64,000 nucleotides of DNA, taken from CAVSIS01 sp963814875. GTDB lineage: Bacteria; Acidobacteriota; Thermoanaerobaculia; Thermoanaerobaculales; Sulfomarinibacteraceae. Below, piece by piece: positions 22,860 through 31,974 of this stretch; within the stretch, counting starts at the first letter, position 1; every line of letters begins with the position of its first letter. Made by a program: the position numbers and the translations under genes. The notes below the pieces were generated by a model. That model ran no database searches. It worked only from the letters and a program-made list of their open reading frames with translations, and had not been told where the DNA came from. Location of the stretch: positions 124,001-188,000 of the forward strand of contig CAWFFJ010000017.1 in the NCBI GenBank assembly GCA_963814875.1, written 5' to 3'.

Positions 22860-25178
22860 CTAGATCCTGACTCGGGAAACTGACAGGGTCTCGTCGCCGC
22901 GGCCGACCGGAACCCAGAGCCCGCCGCGTGCCGCCTCGAGGCGTGCGCCGGCGCTGGGCAGGCCGGTACTGCGAGCCATCAGCAGCACATCGACGGGGCT
23001 CCCGGTGGCGAGCTCAAGCTCGATCTCGAGGCCTTCGTCCGGCACTGCGACGAGCTCCCATCGAGCATTGCCTGAGTGGGCGGCGCGTCGGCGTCCGGGA
23101 CCAGCATCGGCTCCTCCTGCTCGCAGCGAGCGAGGGCCTGCCGTCACCGGAACGAGGAGGGTGACGTTGGCCAGGTTCGGCGGCGCCACCAGCCGTGCCC
23201 GGATCCGGCGACCTCCGCCGAGCGCTGGAAGGACCTCGACCGATTCAATCCGAGCTGCCGGCAGACCGGCCGTGGGTGCCGGTGCAGCGAGCGCGGGAAC
23301 CCCGCCGTCGAGCCACGGCAGCACCGGCGTCCGGGTCGGTGCGAACGGCGTTACGGCGAGCAGCCCATCGGGTAGGTCCCGCGGGTCGTCCGCGTCGCCC
23401 GAGGCCACCCAATTCGCTGTACCGCTGCCCGTGTCCTCGACGAAGAGGAGGTTCAGGTGCCGGGGCGAGTCCTCGTCGGCCAGTGGGACCAGGGTCGCGC
23501 CGATTCCGCCGATGAGGACGCCGGTCGCGGCGACGGCGACCGCAAGCCGCCGTCGGTTCGAGGCGACCACGAGCGGTGCCAGAGAGGTCGCCGGTAGCAG
23601 CAGCGAGGCAACGATGAACCCCGTCCCGACCAGGCTGAACCCGAGCGCGGGCTCGCCGAGCAGCGCGAGGGGCAGGCCCGTGACGCCTCCTGCTACGGCT
23701 CCTGCGATGGCCGCAGCGGCGGCGCCGCGGTCGGCTGCACCGCGCCCCGCGAGGCCGGTTCCGACCAGGGCGGCGCCGGCGATCAGGGCCGGCAGCAGGA
23801 CGATGACAGACGCTCCGGGCACTCGGACGGCCAGCACCATCGCGAGCGCGGCCCACCCGAGCCAGGCGCCGCCGACCATGCCCCACAGCCCAGCGCGGCG
23901 GTACAGCCAGCTCGCGGACGCAAGTGCTGCTGCGAAGGCCGCCGACCACACCGCGAGCCGCAGCGGCAACGGGTGGGCTCGCCACGGGGCGGGGTCACCC
24001 GCAACGGCTGACACGATCCGTGCGAGGGCGACCGCCAGACCGACGCCGAGGATGGCGGCGAGCCCCCACGCGACGACGCCGAAAGCGGTCTCTACCAGAC
24101 GCTGGGCCGGACGGCTGGTGCCCGCGAGGAGTCCGGCGAGGACCAGCGCAAGAGCGATCCCCGCGAGCGGTGGGCTCCACGATGCCGGCCATCTCGCCAG
24201 TACCCGTCCGAAGACGTCGCCGTATACGGCGTCGCCGGCGGCCGATGCGCCGGTCGCGCCGGCGAGCTCTCGGACCACCGCGAGGACGGCGTCGCCGTGG
24301 TCCTGGACGCTGCGAGAGTCGAGGTGAGCGAGGTTGTCGAGAGGGCTGTGGTAGCGGGCTGCTCCCTCGAGGAAAGCGAAGTTGAGTCCGGGAATGCCGG
24401 CACGCCGCAGCACCGAGAAGTCGGTGTCGTTGGGGAGCCTTCGGTAGATCTCGACGAACAGCGAGCTCGCATGCGGGCGTCGGACGGCACGAGCGTAGGC
24501 CTCGACGACCCCGGCGTTGGCCGCGCCGGTCTCAAACATCAGGCTGGGACCGCCGGTCCCGCGGTTGTCGATGTTGACGACTGCGAACGAGCCGGCAGCT
24601 CCTGGGTCCGAGTCGACAAATGCCTGTGCCCCGAGCAGGCCCGCCTCCTCGCCGTCGGTCAGCACCAGGCGGACCGGTCGCGCGAGGCGAGGTGACGCCT
24701 CCAGAGCTCGTGCGACCTCGAGCAGGACCGCGACGCCGGCGCCGTCATCGGCCGCGCCCGGGCCCGCCGCGACCGAGTCGGTGTGAGCCACGACCAGCAC
24801 GGCGCCGCTCTCCTGCCTCCCCGGCAGCATGACGCTGAGGTTGGTCACCGGCGCACAGGCGCTGAAGCGGGGAGCGCAGGTCCACGCGGTCTGACGGCGG
24901 GGGGGCAGACCCAGGTCCGCGAGGCGCGCCGCGATGCGCTCGCGGAAGACCGCGGCCTTTTCGCTGCCGACGGGATGCGGGCCGACACCGTTCAGGGCCG
25001 CGGCGAGGGCCTCAGTCGCCCGCTCGGAAGAAAAGACCCCGGGCGAGGCGCCCCGAGAGACACAGGGCGTCGGTCGCAGGCCGGTGGCTGCGAGCAGGAG
25101 CTCGGCGGCGACGAGCCCGAGGGCGATGAGTAACGTCGGCGTACGGACCATGGTCGGGTCGTGGGGTGCAGCGGTCAC
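22860..25178 (-). CDS. Membrane-anchored M28 family zinc aminopeptidase with polytopic C-terminus
   Basis: A 772-residue protein. GTG is chosen as start because AGGAGG lies six bases before it; an ATG nine codons on is the alternative. A signal anchor (TPTLLIALGLVAAELLLAATG) leads into an M28 peptidase domain (about 40-320) with its dinuclear zinc ligands: VVAHTDSV (H132), ADDGAG, DGEEAGLLGA, VVNIDNRG and the final YHSPLDN. Residues about 340-640 are a block of eight or more hydrophobic helices, followed by a soluble C-terminal domain. This architecture is shared with ER metallopeptidase 1 (Fxna/ERMP1) and its bacterial relatives. The active site faces outside, so extracellular peptide trimming is likely. 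It is divergent from the diguanylate cyclase gene. Confidence 0.93.
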   Translation of the reverse strand: MTAAPHDPTMVRTPTLLIALGLVAAELLLAATGLRPTPCVSRGASPGVFSSERATEALAAALNGVGPHPVGSEKAAVFRERIAARLADLGLPPRRQTAWTCAPRFSACAPVTNLSVMLPGRQESGAVLVVAHTDSVAAGPGAADDGAGVAVLLEVARALEASPRLARPVRLVLTDGEEAGLLGAQAFVDSDPGAAGSFAVVNIDNRGTGGPSLMFETGAANAGVVEAYARAVRRPHASSLFVEIYRRLPNDTDFSVLRRAGIPGLNFAFLEGAARYHSPLDNLAHLDSRSVQDHGDAVLAVVRELAGATGASAAGDAVYGDVFGRVLARWPASWSPPLAGIALALVLAGLLAGTSRPAQRLVETAFGVVAWGLAAILGVGLAVALARIVSAVAGDPAPWRAHPLPLRLAVWSAAFAAALASASWLYRRAGLWGMVGGAWLGWAALAMVLAVRVPGASVIVLLPALIAGAALVGTGLAGRGAADRGAAAAAIAGAVAGGVTGLPLALLGEPALGFSLVGTGFIVASLLLPATSLAPLVVASNRRRLAVAVAATGVLIGGIGATLVPLADEDSPRHLNLLFVEDTGSGTANWVASGDADDPRDLPDGLLAVTPFAPTRTPVLPWLDGGVPALAAPAPTAGLPAARIESVEVLPALGGGRRIRARLVAPPNLANVTLLVPVTAGPRSLRAGGADAGPGRRRAAHSGNARWELVAVPDEGLEIELELATGSPVDVLLMARSTGLPSAGARLEAARGGLWVPVGRGDETLSVSRVRI

Positions 25179-25376
25179 TCGGTCCCTCCTCGGTTCAGAT
25201 GCTCGGCGTCCGGGTGGCGTCGACAGGAGCCTGGGGACGCGGTCGACCACGCTGAGGTGCCCATTCATGGGATTGTATGTCGCCAGTCCTTGACCGCGGG
25301 CCCTTTCCGGGGCACTCTGGCACCGGCGGCGGCGCATGTAGACGGAAACTGACGACGAGAGAGACAGTGGCAGGAC

Positions 25377-26681
25377 ATGTTCGGCTGGTCGCTTCGCGGG
25401 CGTTTGGTGTGGACGTGGGTGGCGGTCGCGGTGGCCGGGACCATGGCGTCGGTGTGGATCGTCGATCGCTGGTACAGCGAGAGCGCCGCGCAGCACCTGG
25501 GACATCGCGCCGAGGCGACGGTCCACCTGATCTCGGGGATTGTCGCGCCGAAGTTGGCAGCTGGCCAGATTGCGCCGTCACGGACGCTGTCCGTTATCGC
25601 CGAAGCACAGGGCGCGCTGGCGATCGTCATCCTCGACCCCGACGGGGAGGTCCTTGCCGCCGAGCCGGCCAACGCCGCCGCCGTTCCCTTCTTGTCGACA
25701 CGCCCCGACCGACCGGACGCTGTCGTGGCCAGCGACGTCGAGGGGGTGCCCGTCGAGGCCTTCTTCAGCCCGCTTCCCTTCGGCGAGGAGGCCCTCGGCG
25801 GCGTCTGGGTCGTCTTCGATCGCAGATCGCTGGCGGTCGAGCGCGAGCATCGACGCCAAGTCGTGCTCGAAATCTGGGTTGGAGTGGTGGCAGTTGGCGT
25901 TCTCGTCGCTTTGTTGTCGCTCGGGGGGCTTCCGCGGGCTCTCGGGCGTGTTGGCGAGGCGGTGGAGCGGCTCGGTCGAGGAGAGAGTCCCGTTCGAACG
26001 CCGACCGGAGGTCCTCAAGAGCTGCGATGGCTCGCTGCGCGCGTGGAGGAGGCCAGCACGAGGCTCGCCTCGACGAGGACGAGTCTTGATGCGCGCATCC
26101 AGGAGCTCGAGAAAGACCTCAGCCGGCGCTCCCATGAGGTCGATCAGGTCAACCGCCTGCTGATGGACCTCGCCAATCGGGACGCGCTCACGGGCCTGGC
26201 CAACCGCAGGCGACTGGAGATTGACCTCGAGCGTCACCTGAGCCTGGCGCGCAGAACAGGTCAGCCCCTGGCCGTGATCATGATCGATCTCGACCGCTTC
26301 AAGACCTATAACGACACCGTCGGCCACCTCGCCGGCGACACTCTGCTGCGCACGGTCGCCTCCGCTCTGAGGGCGCGTGCGCGCGCCACCGACCTTGTCG
26401 TCCGCTGGGGCGGCGACGAGTTTTGCGTGCTCGCCCCGGGAACCAGCCCGGAGGGCGCGATAGCTGCAGCGGAGGGCCTCGTCGAGGCGATCCGGGAAGC
26501 AACCTCTGAGTTGCCTCTGCCCGACACGGGCGACATCGTGGGTGCGTCGGCCGGGGTGGCGTGCTTCCCCGACGACGCACAAGAGGCTCGACAGCTCGTG
26601 GCTCGGGCCGACGCCGCCCTGTACCAGGCAAAGGAGAACGGGCGCGGAACCGTTGCTCGTCTACCCGCCGCTCCGATTTAG
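25377..26681 (+). CDS. Membrane-bound diguanylate cyclase
   Basis: A 434-residue protein with an N-terminal helix (LVWTWVAVAVAGTMASVWIV), a periplasmic sensor of about 130 residues, a second helix (residues 160-183) and a HAMP-like linker (LPRALGRVGEAVERLGRGE). A coiled coil runs to about residue 265. The GGDEF domain begins with ANRDALTGLANRR and has an intact active site, GGDEF at 345-349, with FKTYNDTVGHLAGDTLL before it. No RxxD inhibitory site precedes the signature (RARATDLVVRW). It should make c-di-GMP in answer to an extracellular cue. It is the second GGDEF protein of the window. A copy of the palindromic repeat begins on the last base of its stop codon. Confidence 0.94.
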   Translation: MFGWSLRGRLVWTWVAVAVAGTMASVWIVDRWYSESAAQHLGHRAEATVHLISGIVAPKLAAGQIAPSRTLSVIAEAQGALAIVILDPDGEVLAAEPANAAAVPFLSTRPDRPDAVVASDVEGVPVEAFFSPLPFGEEALGGVWVVFDRRSLAVEREHRRQVVLEIWVGVVAVGVLVALLSLGGLPRALGRVGEAVERLGRGESPVRTPTGGPQELRWLAARVEEASTRLASTRTSLDARIQELEKDLSRRSHEVDQVNRLLMDLANRDALTGLANRRRLEIDLERHLSLARRTGQPLAVIMIDLDRFKTYNDTVGHLAGDTLLRTVASALRARARATDLVVRWGGDEFCVLAPGTSPEGAIAAAEGLVEAIREATSELPLPDTGDIVGASAGVACFPDDAQEARQLVARADAALYQAKENGRGTVARLPAAPI

Positions 26682-26735
26682 CCTGCACTTCTCACCACGT
26701 CACGTCACGAGGGCACCGAGGTGCCTGTCAGCGCT
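26681..26735 (+). repeat. Partial copy of the palindromic intergenic repeat
   Basis: Starting at the stop codon of the diguanylate cyclase, this segment matches the first 50 or so bases of the 184-bp element at 18933. GCCTGCACTT, GTCACG, ACGAGGGC and GAGnTGCCTG appear in the same order. A local hairpin (GGCACCGAGGTGCC) remains, but the long complementary right arm is absent. It fills most of the gap to the convergent desaturase gene. Confidence 0.6.
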
Positions 26736-26743
26736 GAGTCATT

Positions 26744-28009
26744 TCAAGCTGCGGCAGGTGCGGTGCACGCGGCGAGGTAGGCGTCGGCCACGCGCCGCCA
26801 CTCTCGAAGCGCCTCCTCCGCGCCGCGTCGCGCACGGCGCAAACGGCGACGCATGGACCGGCTGCCGACGATCCGGCGCGCGTCGGCGACGGATCGTTGC
26901 CAGTTTTCCCGAACCGCGGAGAGCTCGGCCAACGCCTGCTCGCAAGCGTGCTCGGCTGCGACCAGACGCTCGGCGAGTGCGGCACCGGCGTCGTCGCGGG
27001 CATGTTGGACCGCGAGCCGTGCAGCTTCCGCCCGTGCTCGACCTCGTGCCCGCAGTCCGTCAAGGGTTGCACTGGCCGCCGCAAGCTTGTCGTCGAGGGT
27101 GGAACGCGCATGCTCGAAACGGCGTCGCAGACGGACATCGACGGGGTGCCGCCGGAGCCGGCGGGCGAGGCCTATGCGTGAAAGTGTCCAGATCAACCAC
27201 TTGGTGGGATCCCAGTTGTACCACAGGGCACCGTTGCGGTAGTCGGACTGAAAGGTGTGATGGTAGTTGTGGTAGCCCTCACCGAAGGTCAGGAACGAGA
27301 GGAACCAGTTGTCGCGGGCGGAGTGCCCGCTCGACCACGGCTGTCGGCCCCACATGTGAGCGGCCGAGTTGATCAGGAACGTAAAGTGGTGGGTCAGCAC
27401 GATCCTCAGAAGCAGAGCGAAAACGAACATCCCCAGGACCCGGCCGGTGACGAACGCGAGGCCGGCAGTCATCAGCAGGTTGGCCACCACTGCGATCGCC
27501 AGGTAATGCTCGTGCTGCCACCGGCACACCGGGTCCTTCCACAGGTCCGGAACGTTGTCGAGGTCGTCGTGCTTCGGGCCCTCGACCAGAATCCAGCCCA
27601 TGTGCGAGTAGAAGAAGCCCTTTTGCGGGTTGTAGGGGTCGTCGTCGGTGTCGACGTTGCGATGGTGGAATCGATGCGCGGCCGCCCACGCGATGACGCT
27701 GTTTTCGAGCGCCGCGGCACCGAGCACGGCGAGCAGGGCGCGCACTGGAGCCGGCGCGTCCCACGCGCGGTGCGTGAAGAGGCGGTGGTAGCCGGCAGTG
27801 ACCCCGAGGCCGATCGCGACCCACAGCCCCAGACACGCTGCAACCTCGACCCACGACACGCCGTGAGTGGCAACGTACCACGGCACCGCGACCGCCGCTG
27901 CGAGCGGCGTCAACACCAGGAAGGCGACGTTAGTCCAGACGATTCGGCGTCCGCGGACTCCTGAGCAGGCTTTCAGGTAGCGGGCCCCTGGGGGGCCGTG
28001 TCCTTGCAT
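26744..28009 (-). CDS. Acyl-CoA/acyl-lipid delta-9-type fatty acid desaturase with coiled-coil tail
   Basis: A 421-residue membrane di-iron enzyme. The three histidine boxes are HRLFTH at 75-80, HRFHH at 112-116 and HNYHH at 247-251, in the order and spacing of stearoyl-CoA desaturases; four hydrophobic helices flank them. It introduces a double bond into a saturated acyl chain and so tunes membrane fluidity. The ATG is chosen because CGGAGG precedes it; an upstream in-frame ATG has none. Residues about 290-421 are an Ala/Arg/Glu-rich helical extension (ARSTLDDKLAAASATLDGLR and onward) not needed for catalysis and absent from typical DesC proteins. No ferredoxin or reductase partner is adjacent. 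Confidence 0.93.
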   Translation of the reverse strand: MQGHGPPGARYLKACSGVRGRRIVWTNVAFLVLTPLAAAVAVPWYVATHGVSWVEVAACLGLWVAIGLGVTAGYHRLFTHRAWDAPAPVRALLAVLGAAALENSVIAWAAAHRFHHRNVDTDDDPYNPQKGFFYSHMGWILVEGPKHDDLDNVPDLWKDPVCRWQHEHYLAIAVVANLLMTAGLAFVTGRVLGMFVFALLLRIVLTHHFTFLINSAAHMWGRQPWSSGHSARDNWFLSFLTFGEGYHNYHHTFQSDYRNGALWYNWDPTKWLIWTLSRIGLARRLRRHPVDVRLRRRFEHARSTLDDKLAAASATLDGLRARGRARAEAARLAVQHARDDAGAALAERLVAAEHACEQALAELSAVRENWQRSVADARRIVGSRSMRRRLRRARRGAEEALREWRRVADAYLAACTAPAAA

Positions 28010-28414
28010 CGCTTCCTCCGATCGCGTGGCAGCCTCTTCTGCGCCCGGCCTGCCATTCTGCAAGTCCGCCCGAACCTGAACTTCCGGAGCGGGCGGCACG
28101 CCGGTACCTCGAGTCAGAAATGCGCCGCGTTCTCAAAACCACTCTACCACCTCCGCGGTGCCCTGTGCTGCAACGCCATCGTGGCGCCACCTGATCGACT
28201 GCGCGCCGCGACTGCAGAGGTGGTTGCCACCTGCACGTGGGACACCTGCGCACGCCGGCCGATGGAGTGCGGGCGAGAGGCTGAAACTCCGTCTCTGGAA
28301 TCATGGCCGGAGCTGAGAAGACCTTTATTCGATGTCATCGTAGAATGAGTGACCGTTCCCGGCGCCAGGCCGGGAGCGGGTTTCATGCGTTGTCACGAGA
28401 AGGAGGAGGGCATC
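28010..28414. other. Divergent intergenic region between desaturase and M3 peptidase
   Basis: Across 405 bp I see no supported gene. A candidate promoter for the peptidase is listed separately. Other short frames here lack ribosome-binding sites. Confidence 0.5.
28318..28346 (+). promoter_or_regulatory. Weak candidate promoter of the M3 peptidase gene
   Basis: TAGAAT matches the -10 consensus at five of six positions. AAGACC, 17 bases upstream, matches the -35 at three. The predicted leader would be about 60 bases. Confidence 0.3.
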
Positions 28415-30568
28415 ATGCGCAAGTGGCTGGCGATCTTCGCCGTGGTCGCCGTCGCGCTGCCGGTCTTCGCCCAGGAGACCGTCAGCACGGTGGCCGAGCA
28501 GAACCCGTTCTTCGTGGAGTGGACGACGCCGTTCGGGGTGCCTCCGTTCGGCGCGATCACCGAGGAGCACTTCCTGCCTGCGTTCGAGAAAGGTATTGCG
28601 GAGCGGCGGGCCGAGGTCGAGGCGATCAGCGCCAACCAGGAGCCTGCGACCTTTGCCAATACCGTCGAGGCGCTCGACGCGAGCGGCAAGCTGCTGGAGA
28701 AGGTCGGCTCCGTGTTCTTTAATCTCTCCTCGGCCGAGACCAACGACCAGCTCCAAGCCATCGCCAAGAAGGTCACTCCGATGCTGTCGGCGCTGCGCGA
28801 TGACATCAATCTCGACCCGGTGCTGTTCGCTCGGGTCAAGTCGGTCTGGGAGAAGCGCCACGGGCTCGAGCTGACCCCCGAGCAGCTCCGCCTGGTCGAG
28901 GAAACCTACAAGGACTTCGTGCGCGGCGGCGCAAACCTCAACGACGAGCAGAAGGGGCGCCTACGGGAGCTCAACACTGAGCAGTCGCTGCTCGGGCTGC
29001 AGTTCGGCGAGAACCTGCTCAAGGCGACCAACGGCTACCGACTGGTGATCGATCGTCGCGAGGACCTTGCCGGGCTCCCGGACGGTGTCGTCTCAGCGGC
29101 CGCGGAGGCGGCGAAGAAGGCCGGTCTCGAGGGCAAGTGGGTCTTCACCCTCCAGTCTCCGTCGATCTGGCCGTTCCTGCAGTATGCCGACAACCGCGAG
29201 CTGCGGCGCCAGATCCTCACCGCCTACATCAACCGCTGCGACGGCGGTGAGCTCGACAACACCGCCAACGTGGTCCGCCAGGCCGAGCTGCGCGCCGAGA
29301 AGGCGAAGCTGCTGGGGTACGACACCTGGGCGGACTTTGTACTCTCCGACAACATGGCGAAGAACCCTGCCGGCGTGTACGGTCTTCTCGACCGTGTGTG
29401 GCAGCCGGCGCTCGATGTCGCGAAGACCGAAGCCGCGGCACTTCAGGCGATGGGTGCAGACGGCTCGCCGGAGTTCAAGCTCGAGCCCTGGGACTGGCGC
29501 TACTACGCGGAGAAGATCAAGAAGGCGCGCTACGACTTCGAAGAGTCGGCGGTGCGCCCTTACTTCCAGCTCGATGCCGTGCGCGAGGGCGCGTTCTACG
29601 TCGCCAACCGCCTCTACGGCCTCACCTTCGCGGAGCGCAAGGACATTCCTGTATACAACCCCGAGGTCCGCGCCTTCGAGGTCAAGGACGCCGACGGGTC
29701 CCACCTGGGAGTGCTGATGCTCGACTACTTCCCGCGGCCCGGAAAGCGGGGCGGTGCCTGGTCGAGCCGCTACCGCAGCCAGTGGATCGCCGACGGCAAG
29801 GACATCCGACCGGTGGTGGTCAACGTCGGCAACTTCACCCGTCCGACCGGCGACACACCGGCGTTGCTCAGCCTCGACGAGGCGGAGACCCTGTTCCACG
29901 AGTTCGGCCACGGCCTGCACTCGCTGCTGTCCAGGATCCACTACCGCAGCCTCGCCGGCGTGCCGCGCGACTTCGTCGAGCTGCCCTCTCAGATCATGGA
30001 GAACTGGGTGCTCGAGCCGGACGTGCTCAAGGTCTACGCCAAGAACTGGAAGACCGGCGAGGTGATGCCGGCGGAGCTGGTCGAGAAGATCAAGCAGGCC
30101 GGAACCTTCAACCAGGGGTTCGCCTCGGTTGAGTACCTGGCTGCCTCGTACCTCGACATGAGCTGGCACACCCTCAAGCAGGCCAAGGGAATCAGCTCCA
30201 ACGCTTTCGAAGACGCTGCTCTGGCCAAGATCGGCCTCATCCCGGAGATCGTCTCCCGCTACCGAAGCCCGTACTTTGCGCACATCTTCGGCGGCGGCGG
30301 AGGCTACTCCGCAGGCTACTACTCCTACATCTGGAGCGAGGTGCTCGACTCGGACGCGTTCCAGGCGTTCAAGGAGAAGGGCCTGTTTGACAAGGCCACG
30401 GCGACCTCCTTCCGCAAGAACATCCTCGAGCGCGGCGGTACCGTGGACGCCGCGGCCATGTGGATGGCCTTCCGCGGACGGGAGCCTTCGGTCGAGCCGC
30501 TGCTGATCAAGCGCGGCCTCAAGCCGGCGCCGGCCGAGCCGGTTGCGGCGGCGGCTGCGGCGAGGTAG
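28415..30568 (+). CDS. dcp: M3 family zinc metallopeptidase, exported peptidyl-dipeptidase Dcp type
   Basis: A 717-residue protein with a signal peptide (MRKWLAIFAVVAVALPVFAQ). The mature N-terminus NPFFVEWTTPFGVPPFGAI is the Dcp/oligopeptidase A opening. The zinc site is HEFGH at 495-499 in SLDEAETLFHEFGHGLH; the third ligand lies in the downstream helix, and YRSPYFAHIFGGGGGYSAGYYSY is the conserved substrate-side loop of M3 enzymes. Length and motifs fit peptidyl-dipeptidase Dcp, which removes C-terminal dipeptides. Export is notable, since E. coli Dcp is mostly cytosolic or periplasmic without a classic leader; Acidobacteria and Bacteroidetes often have exported forms. GGAGGAGG precedes the ATG. 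The gene ends in a strong terminator and is alone. Confidence 0.95.
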   Translation: MRKWLAIFAVVAVALPVFAQETVSTVAEQNPFFVEWTTPFGVPPFGAITEEHFLPAFEKGIAERRAEVEAISANQEPATFANTVEALDASGKLLEKVGSVFFNLSSAETNDQLQAIAKKVTPMLSALRDDINLDPVLFARVKSVWEKRHGLELTPEQLRLVEETYKDFVRGGANLNDEQKGRLRELNTEQSLLGLQFGENLLKATNGYRLVIDRREDLAGLPDGVVSAAAEAAKKAGLEGKWVFTLQSPSIWPFLQYADNRELRRQILTAYINRCDGGELDNTANVVRQAELRAEKAKLLGYDTWADFVLSDNMAKNPAGVYGLLDRVWQPALDVAKTEAAALQAMGADGSPEFKLEPWDWRYYAEKIKKARYDFEESAVRPYFQLDAVREGAFYVANRLYGLTFAERKDIPVYNPEVRAFEVKDADGSHLGVLMLDYFPRPGKRGGAWSSRYRSQWIADGKDIRPVVVNVGNFTRPTGDTPALLSLDEAETLFHEFGHGLHSLLSRIHYRSLAGVPRDFVELPSQIMENWVLEPDVLKVYAKNWKTGEVMPAELVEKIKQAGTFNQGFASVEYLAASYLDMSWHTLKQAKGISSNAFEDAALAKIGLIPEIVSRYRSPYFAHIFGGGGGYSAGYYSYIWSEVLDSDAFQAFKEKGLFDKATATSFRKNILERGGTVDAAAMWMAFRGREPSVEPLLIKRGLKPAPAEPVAAAAAAR

Positions 30569-30617
30569 CGGACCCTGTAACCAGTGCCCGGGCATCGCCG
30601 GGCCAGGGATCAACTCG

Positions 30618-30642
30618 ACGGGGGCCTGCGGGCCCCCGTTTT
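30618..30642 (+). terminator. Rho-independent terminator of dcp
   Basis: ACGGGGGCC, loop TGCG, GGCCCCCGT form a perfect 9-bp stem followed by a TTTT tract, 50 bases after the dcp stop codon. Confidence 0.72.
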
Positions 30643-30734
30643 GGATTCACTTTGACCGCCTTTCACCATGACAGGCAGAGCCGGTACACCGTCTCGCGGA
30701 GCTCGAGGGCTCCGCGAAGGGCTGCCTCCGCGTG

Positions 30735-30923
30735 TCAGGGGCGGGCCTTCACTGCCTCGTCGAGGGCCGCGGCGTTGCTGATCTCGCACCTGCACGTGGT
30801 CTTCCGGGGTATGGCTGGGTCAGGAATGGCGCTGGTCGTGATGGTCCAGCATGCCCACCGCCTGTTCGCAGCGGTCTCGCCCGAGAACGCCTTCGCGACC
30901 CTCGCCGCCGCGCGGCTGACCAC
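30735..30923 (-). CDS. Possible small protein or decayed gene end
   Basis: A 62-codon frame from a GTG, with balanced composition (for example TTSAIPDPAIPRK and CEISNAAALDEAVKARP), unlike the Arg/Pro-rich translations typical of non-coding frames in this G+C-rich DNA. The frame stays open upstream into the neighbouring gene's antisense region. It has no clear ribosome-binding site and no recognised family. It could be the C-terminal relic of a lost gene. Confidence 0.25.
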   Translation of the reverse strand: MVSRAAARVAKAFSGETAANRRWACWTITTSAIPDPAIPRKTTCRCEISNAAALDEAVKARP

Positions 30924-31000
30924 CCGGCGGCGGGCGCCGCGGAGGGTCTCGGGCAGCGGCCTCGATCCGCGGGGCGAATCACCCTCGCATTCGCCGCGGC

Positions 31001-31858
31001 CTATGTCGTGAGGCGCGCGCCGGACACCGCATAGAGGACCCGCATCGGCCCGATCTCGCGCAGCCTGCCGAGCTGGCCGCGGTCGCGGACGAGCAACGAG
31101 CCTGCAAACCCAAGGGCGTTGACTGAGGTGCCTTCCCAGCACTCTCGCGCCCGAGGAACGAGCAGCATCCAGTGGCGTGTGAGGAGCAGGTTGTAGGGCT
31201 GGCGCCGGTCGCTGATCCCGATCGCGGCGAGCAGCGCGCGGTAGCGCTCGTGGAGAGCCGGGCCGTCGCTGCGGTTGATCGGTCGACCGTCCAGACGCAG
31301 TGCAACGTTGGGAAAGTCGAGTCCCGGAACTGACGCCGGCACTCTCTTCGGGGCCGACCTCATGAGCGCGTCCATCGGCGTAGCGAGGTCGTCGGGCCCG
31401 AGTGGCGTCGGTACGACCTGAAGGTGACGGTGCGGTTGACTGGCGCCGGCCACCAACCCAGCGTTGTAGAAGCCGAGGCCGTCGATCTCTGCCATGACGA
31501 TGGCAAGGGCCTCGAAATCGGCGGGGTCGAGCAGCCGGTCCTGGGACACGAAGCGACGAGTGACGAGGAGCAGATGGTGCGGGAAGACGGTGAACTTGTT
31601 GAGCACCGCGACGTGGGTCGTGGTCAGGTCGGTGACGAAGAGGTCGGGGTCGGGCGGCAGGAACGGGTTGACCCCGGCGCTGCGCTGCGCTTCGCCTGCA
31701 CGCTCCTTGACGTCGAGCCGGGCGAAGAGCCGGACCGCGAAGGCGACCCCGCCGTCCTCCACCACCTCGAGTTCGGTCGCAATGGGAGCGAGGGCGCCGC
31801 TCACCAGCGACCTCTCGGTGGCCGAGACCAAGGCCCGCCACAGGACTGCGTCAGCCAT
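31001..31858 (-). CDS. ATP adenylyltransferase-like (Ap4A phosphorylase, HIT superfamily)
   Basis: A 285-residue cytosolic protein. NPFLPPDPDLFV and LNKFTVFPHHLLLVTRRF are the substrate-entry segments of Apa1/Apa2-type Ap4A phosphorylases, and QPHRHLQVVP (H143, H145) is the catalytic histidine triad with Gln in place of the flanking residue. The C-terminal PYNLLLTRHWMLLVPR matches the second domain of these enzymes. They split diadenosine tetraphosphate phosphorolytically, or run the reverse reaction, and are common in bacteria with sulfate activation. The frame stays open upstream, but the sequence becomes low-quality before this ATG, so MADAVLW is taken as the start. DUF3014 lies 116 bp upstream on the same strand, beyond a strong hairpin. 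Confidence 0.8.
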   Translation of the reverse strand: MADAVLWRALVSATERSLVSGALAPIATELEVVEDGGVAFAVRLFARLDVKERAGEAQRSAGVNPFLPPDPDLFVTDLTTTHVAVLNKFTVFPHHLLLVTRRFVSQDRLLDPADFEALAIVMAEIDGLGFYNAGLVAGASQPHRHLQVVPTPLGPDDLATPMDALMRSAPKRVPASVPGLDFPNVALRLDGRPINRSDGPALHERYRALLAAIGISDRRQPYNLLLTRHWMLLVPRARECWEGTSVNALGFAGSLLVRDRGQLGRLREIGPMRVLYAVSGARLTT

Positions 31859-31923
31859 GGAGCGAGTATCGCACCGTGCGGTGTCCAAAACGCAGGGGGC
31901 GTCGTGCCCGGATCGGTCGAGGT

Positions 31924-31952
31924 GCGAGGGCGGGGCCGGACCCCGCCCTCGC
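31924..31952. terminator. Strong GC hairpin after the DUF3014 gene
   Basis: GCGAGGGCGGGG, loop CCGGA, CCCCGCCCTCGC form a perfect 12-bp stem 23 bases past the DUF3014 stop codon. No T tract follows on either strand, so it may end transcription weakly, act with Rho or protect the 3' end. Confidence 0.45.
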
Positions 31953-31974
31953 GTGACGCAATTGGACTCGGCGG

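Larger units (their letters stand above)
30569..31000. other. Convergent intergenic region after dcp
   Basis: These 432 bp contain the dcp terminator and a doubtful 62-codon minus-strand frame, both listed. Beyond these I see only G+C-rich sequence without ribosome-binding sites. Confidence 0.5.

Noticed and set aside
22738..22863. 41-codon plus-strand frame after efpL (MDGGFWSAVKGLLRR and on)
   Set aside because: It has a basic amphipathic look but no Shine-Dalgarno site, and it overlaps the end of the M28 gene; evidence is too thin.
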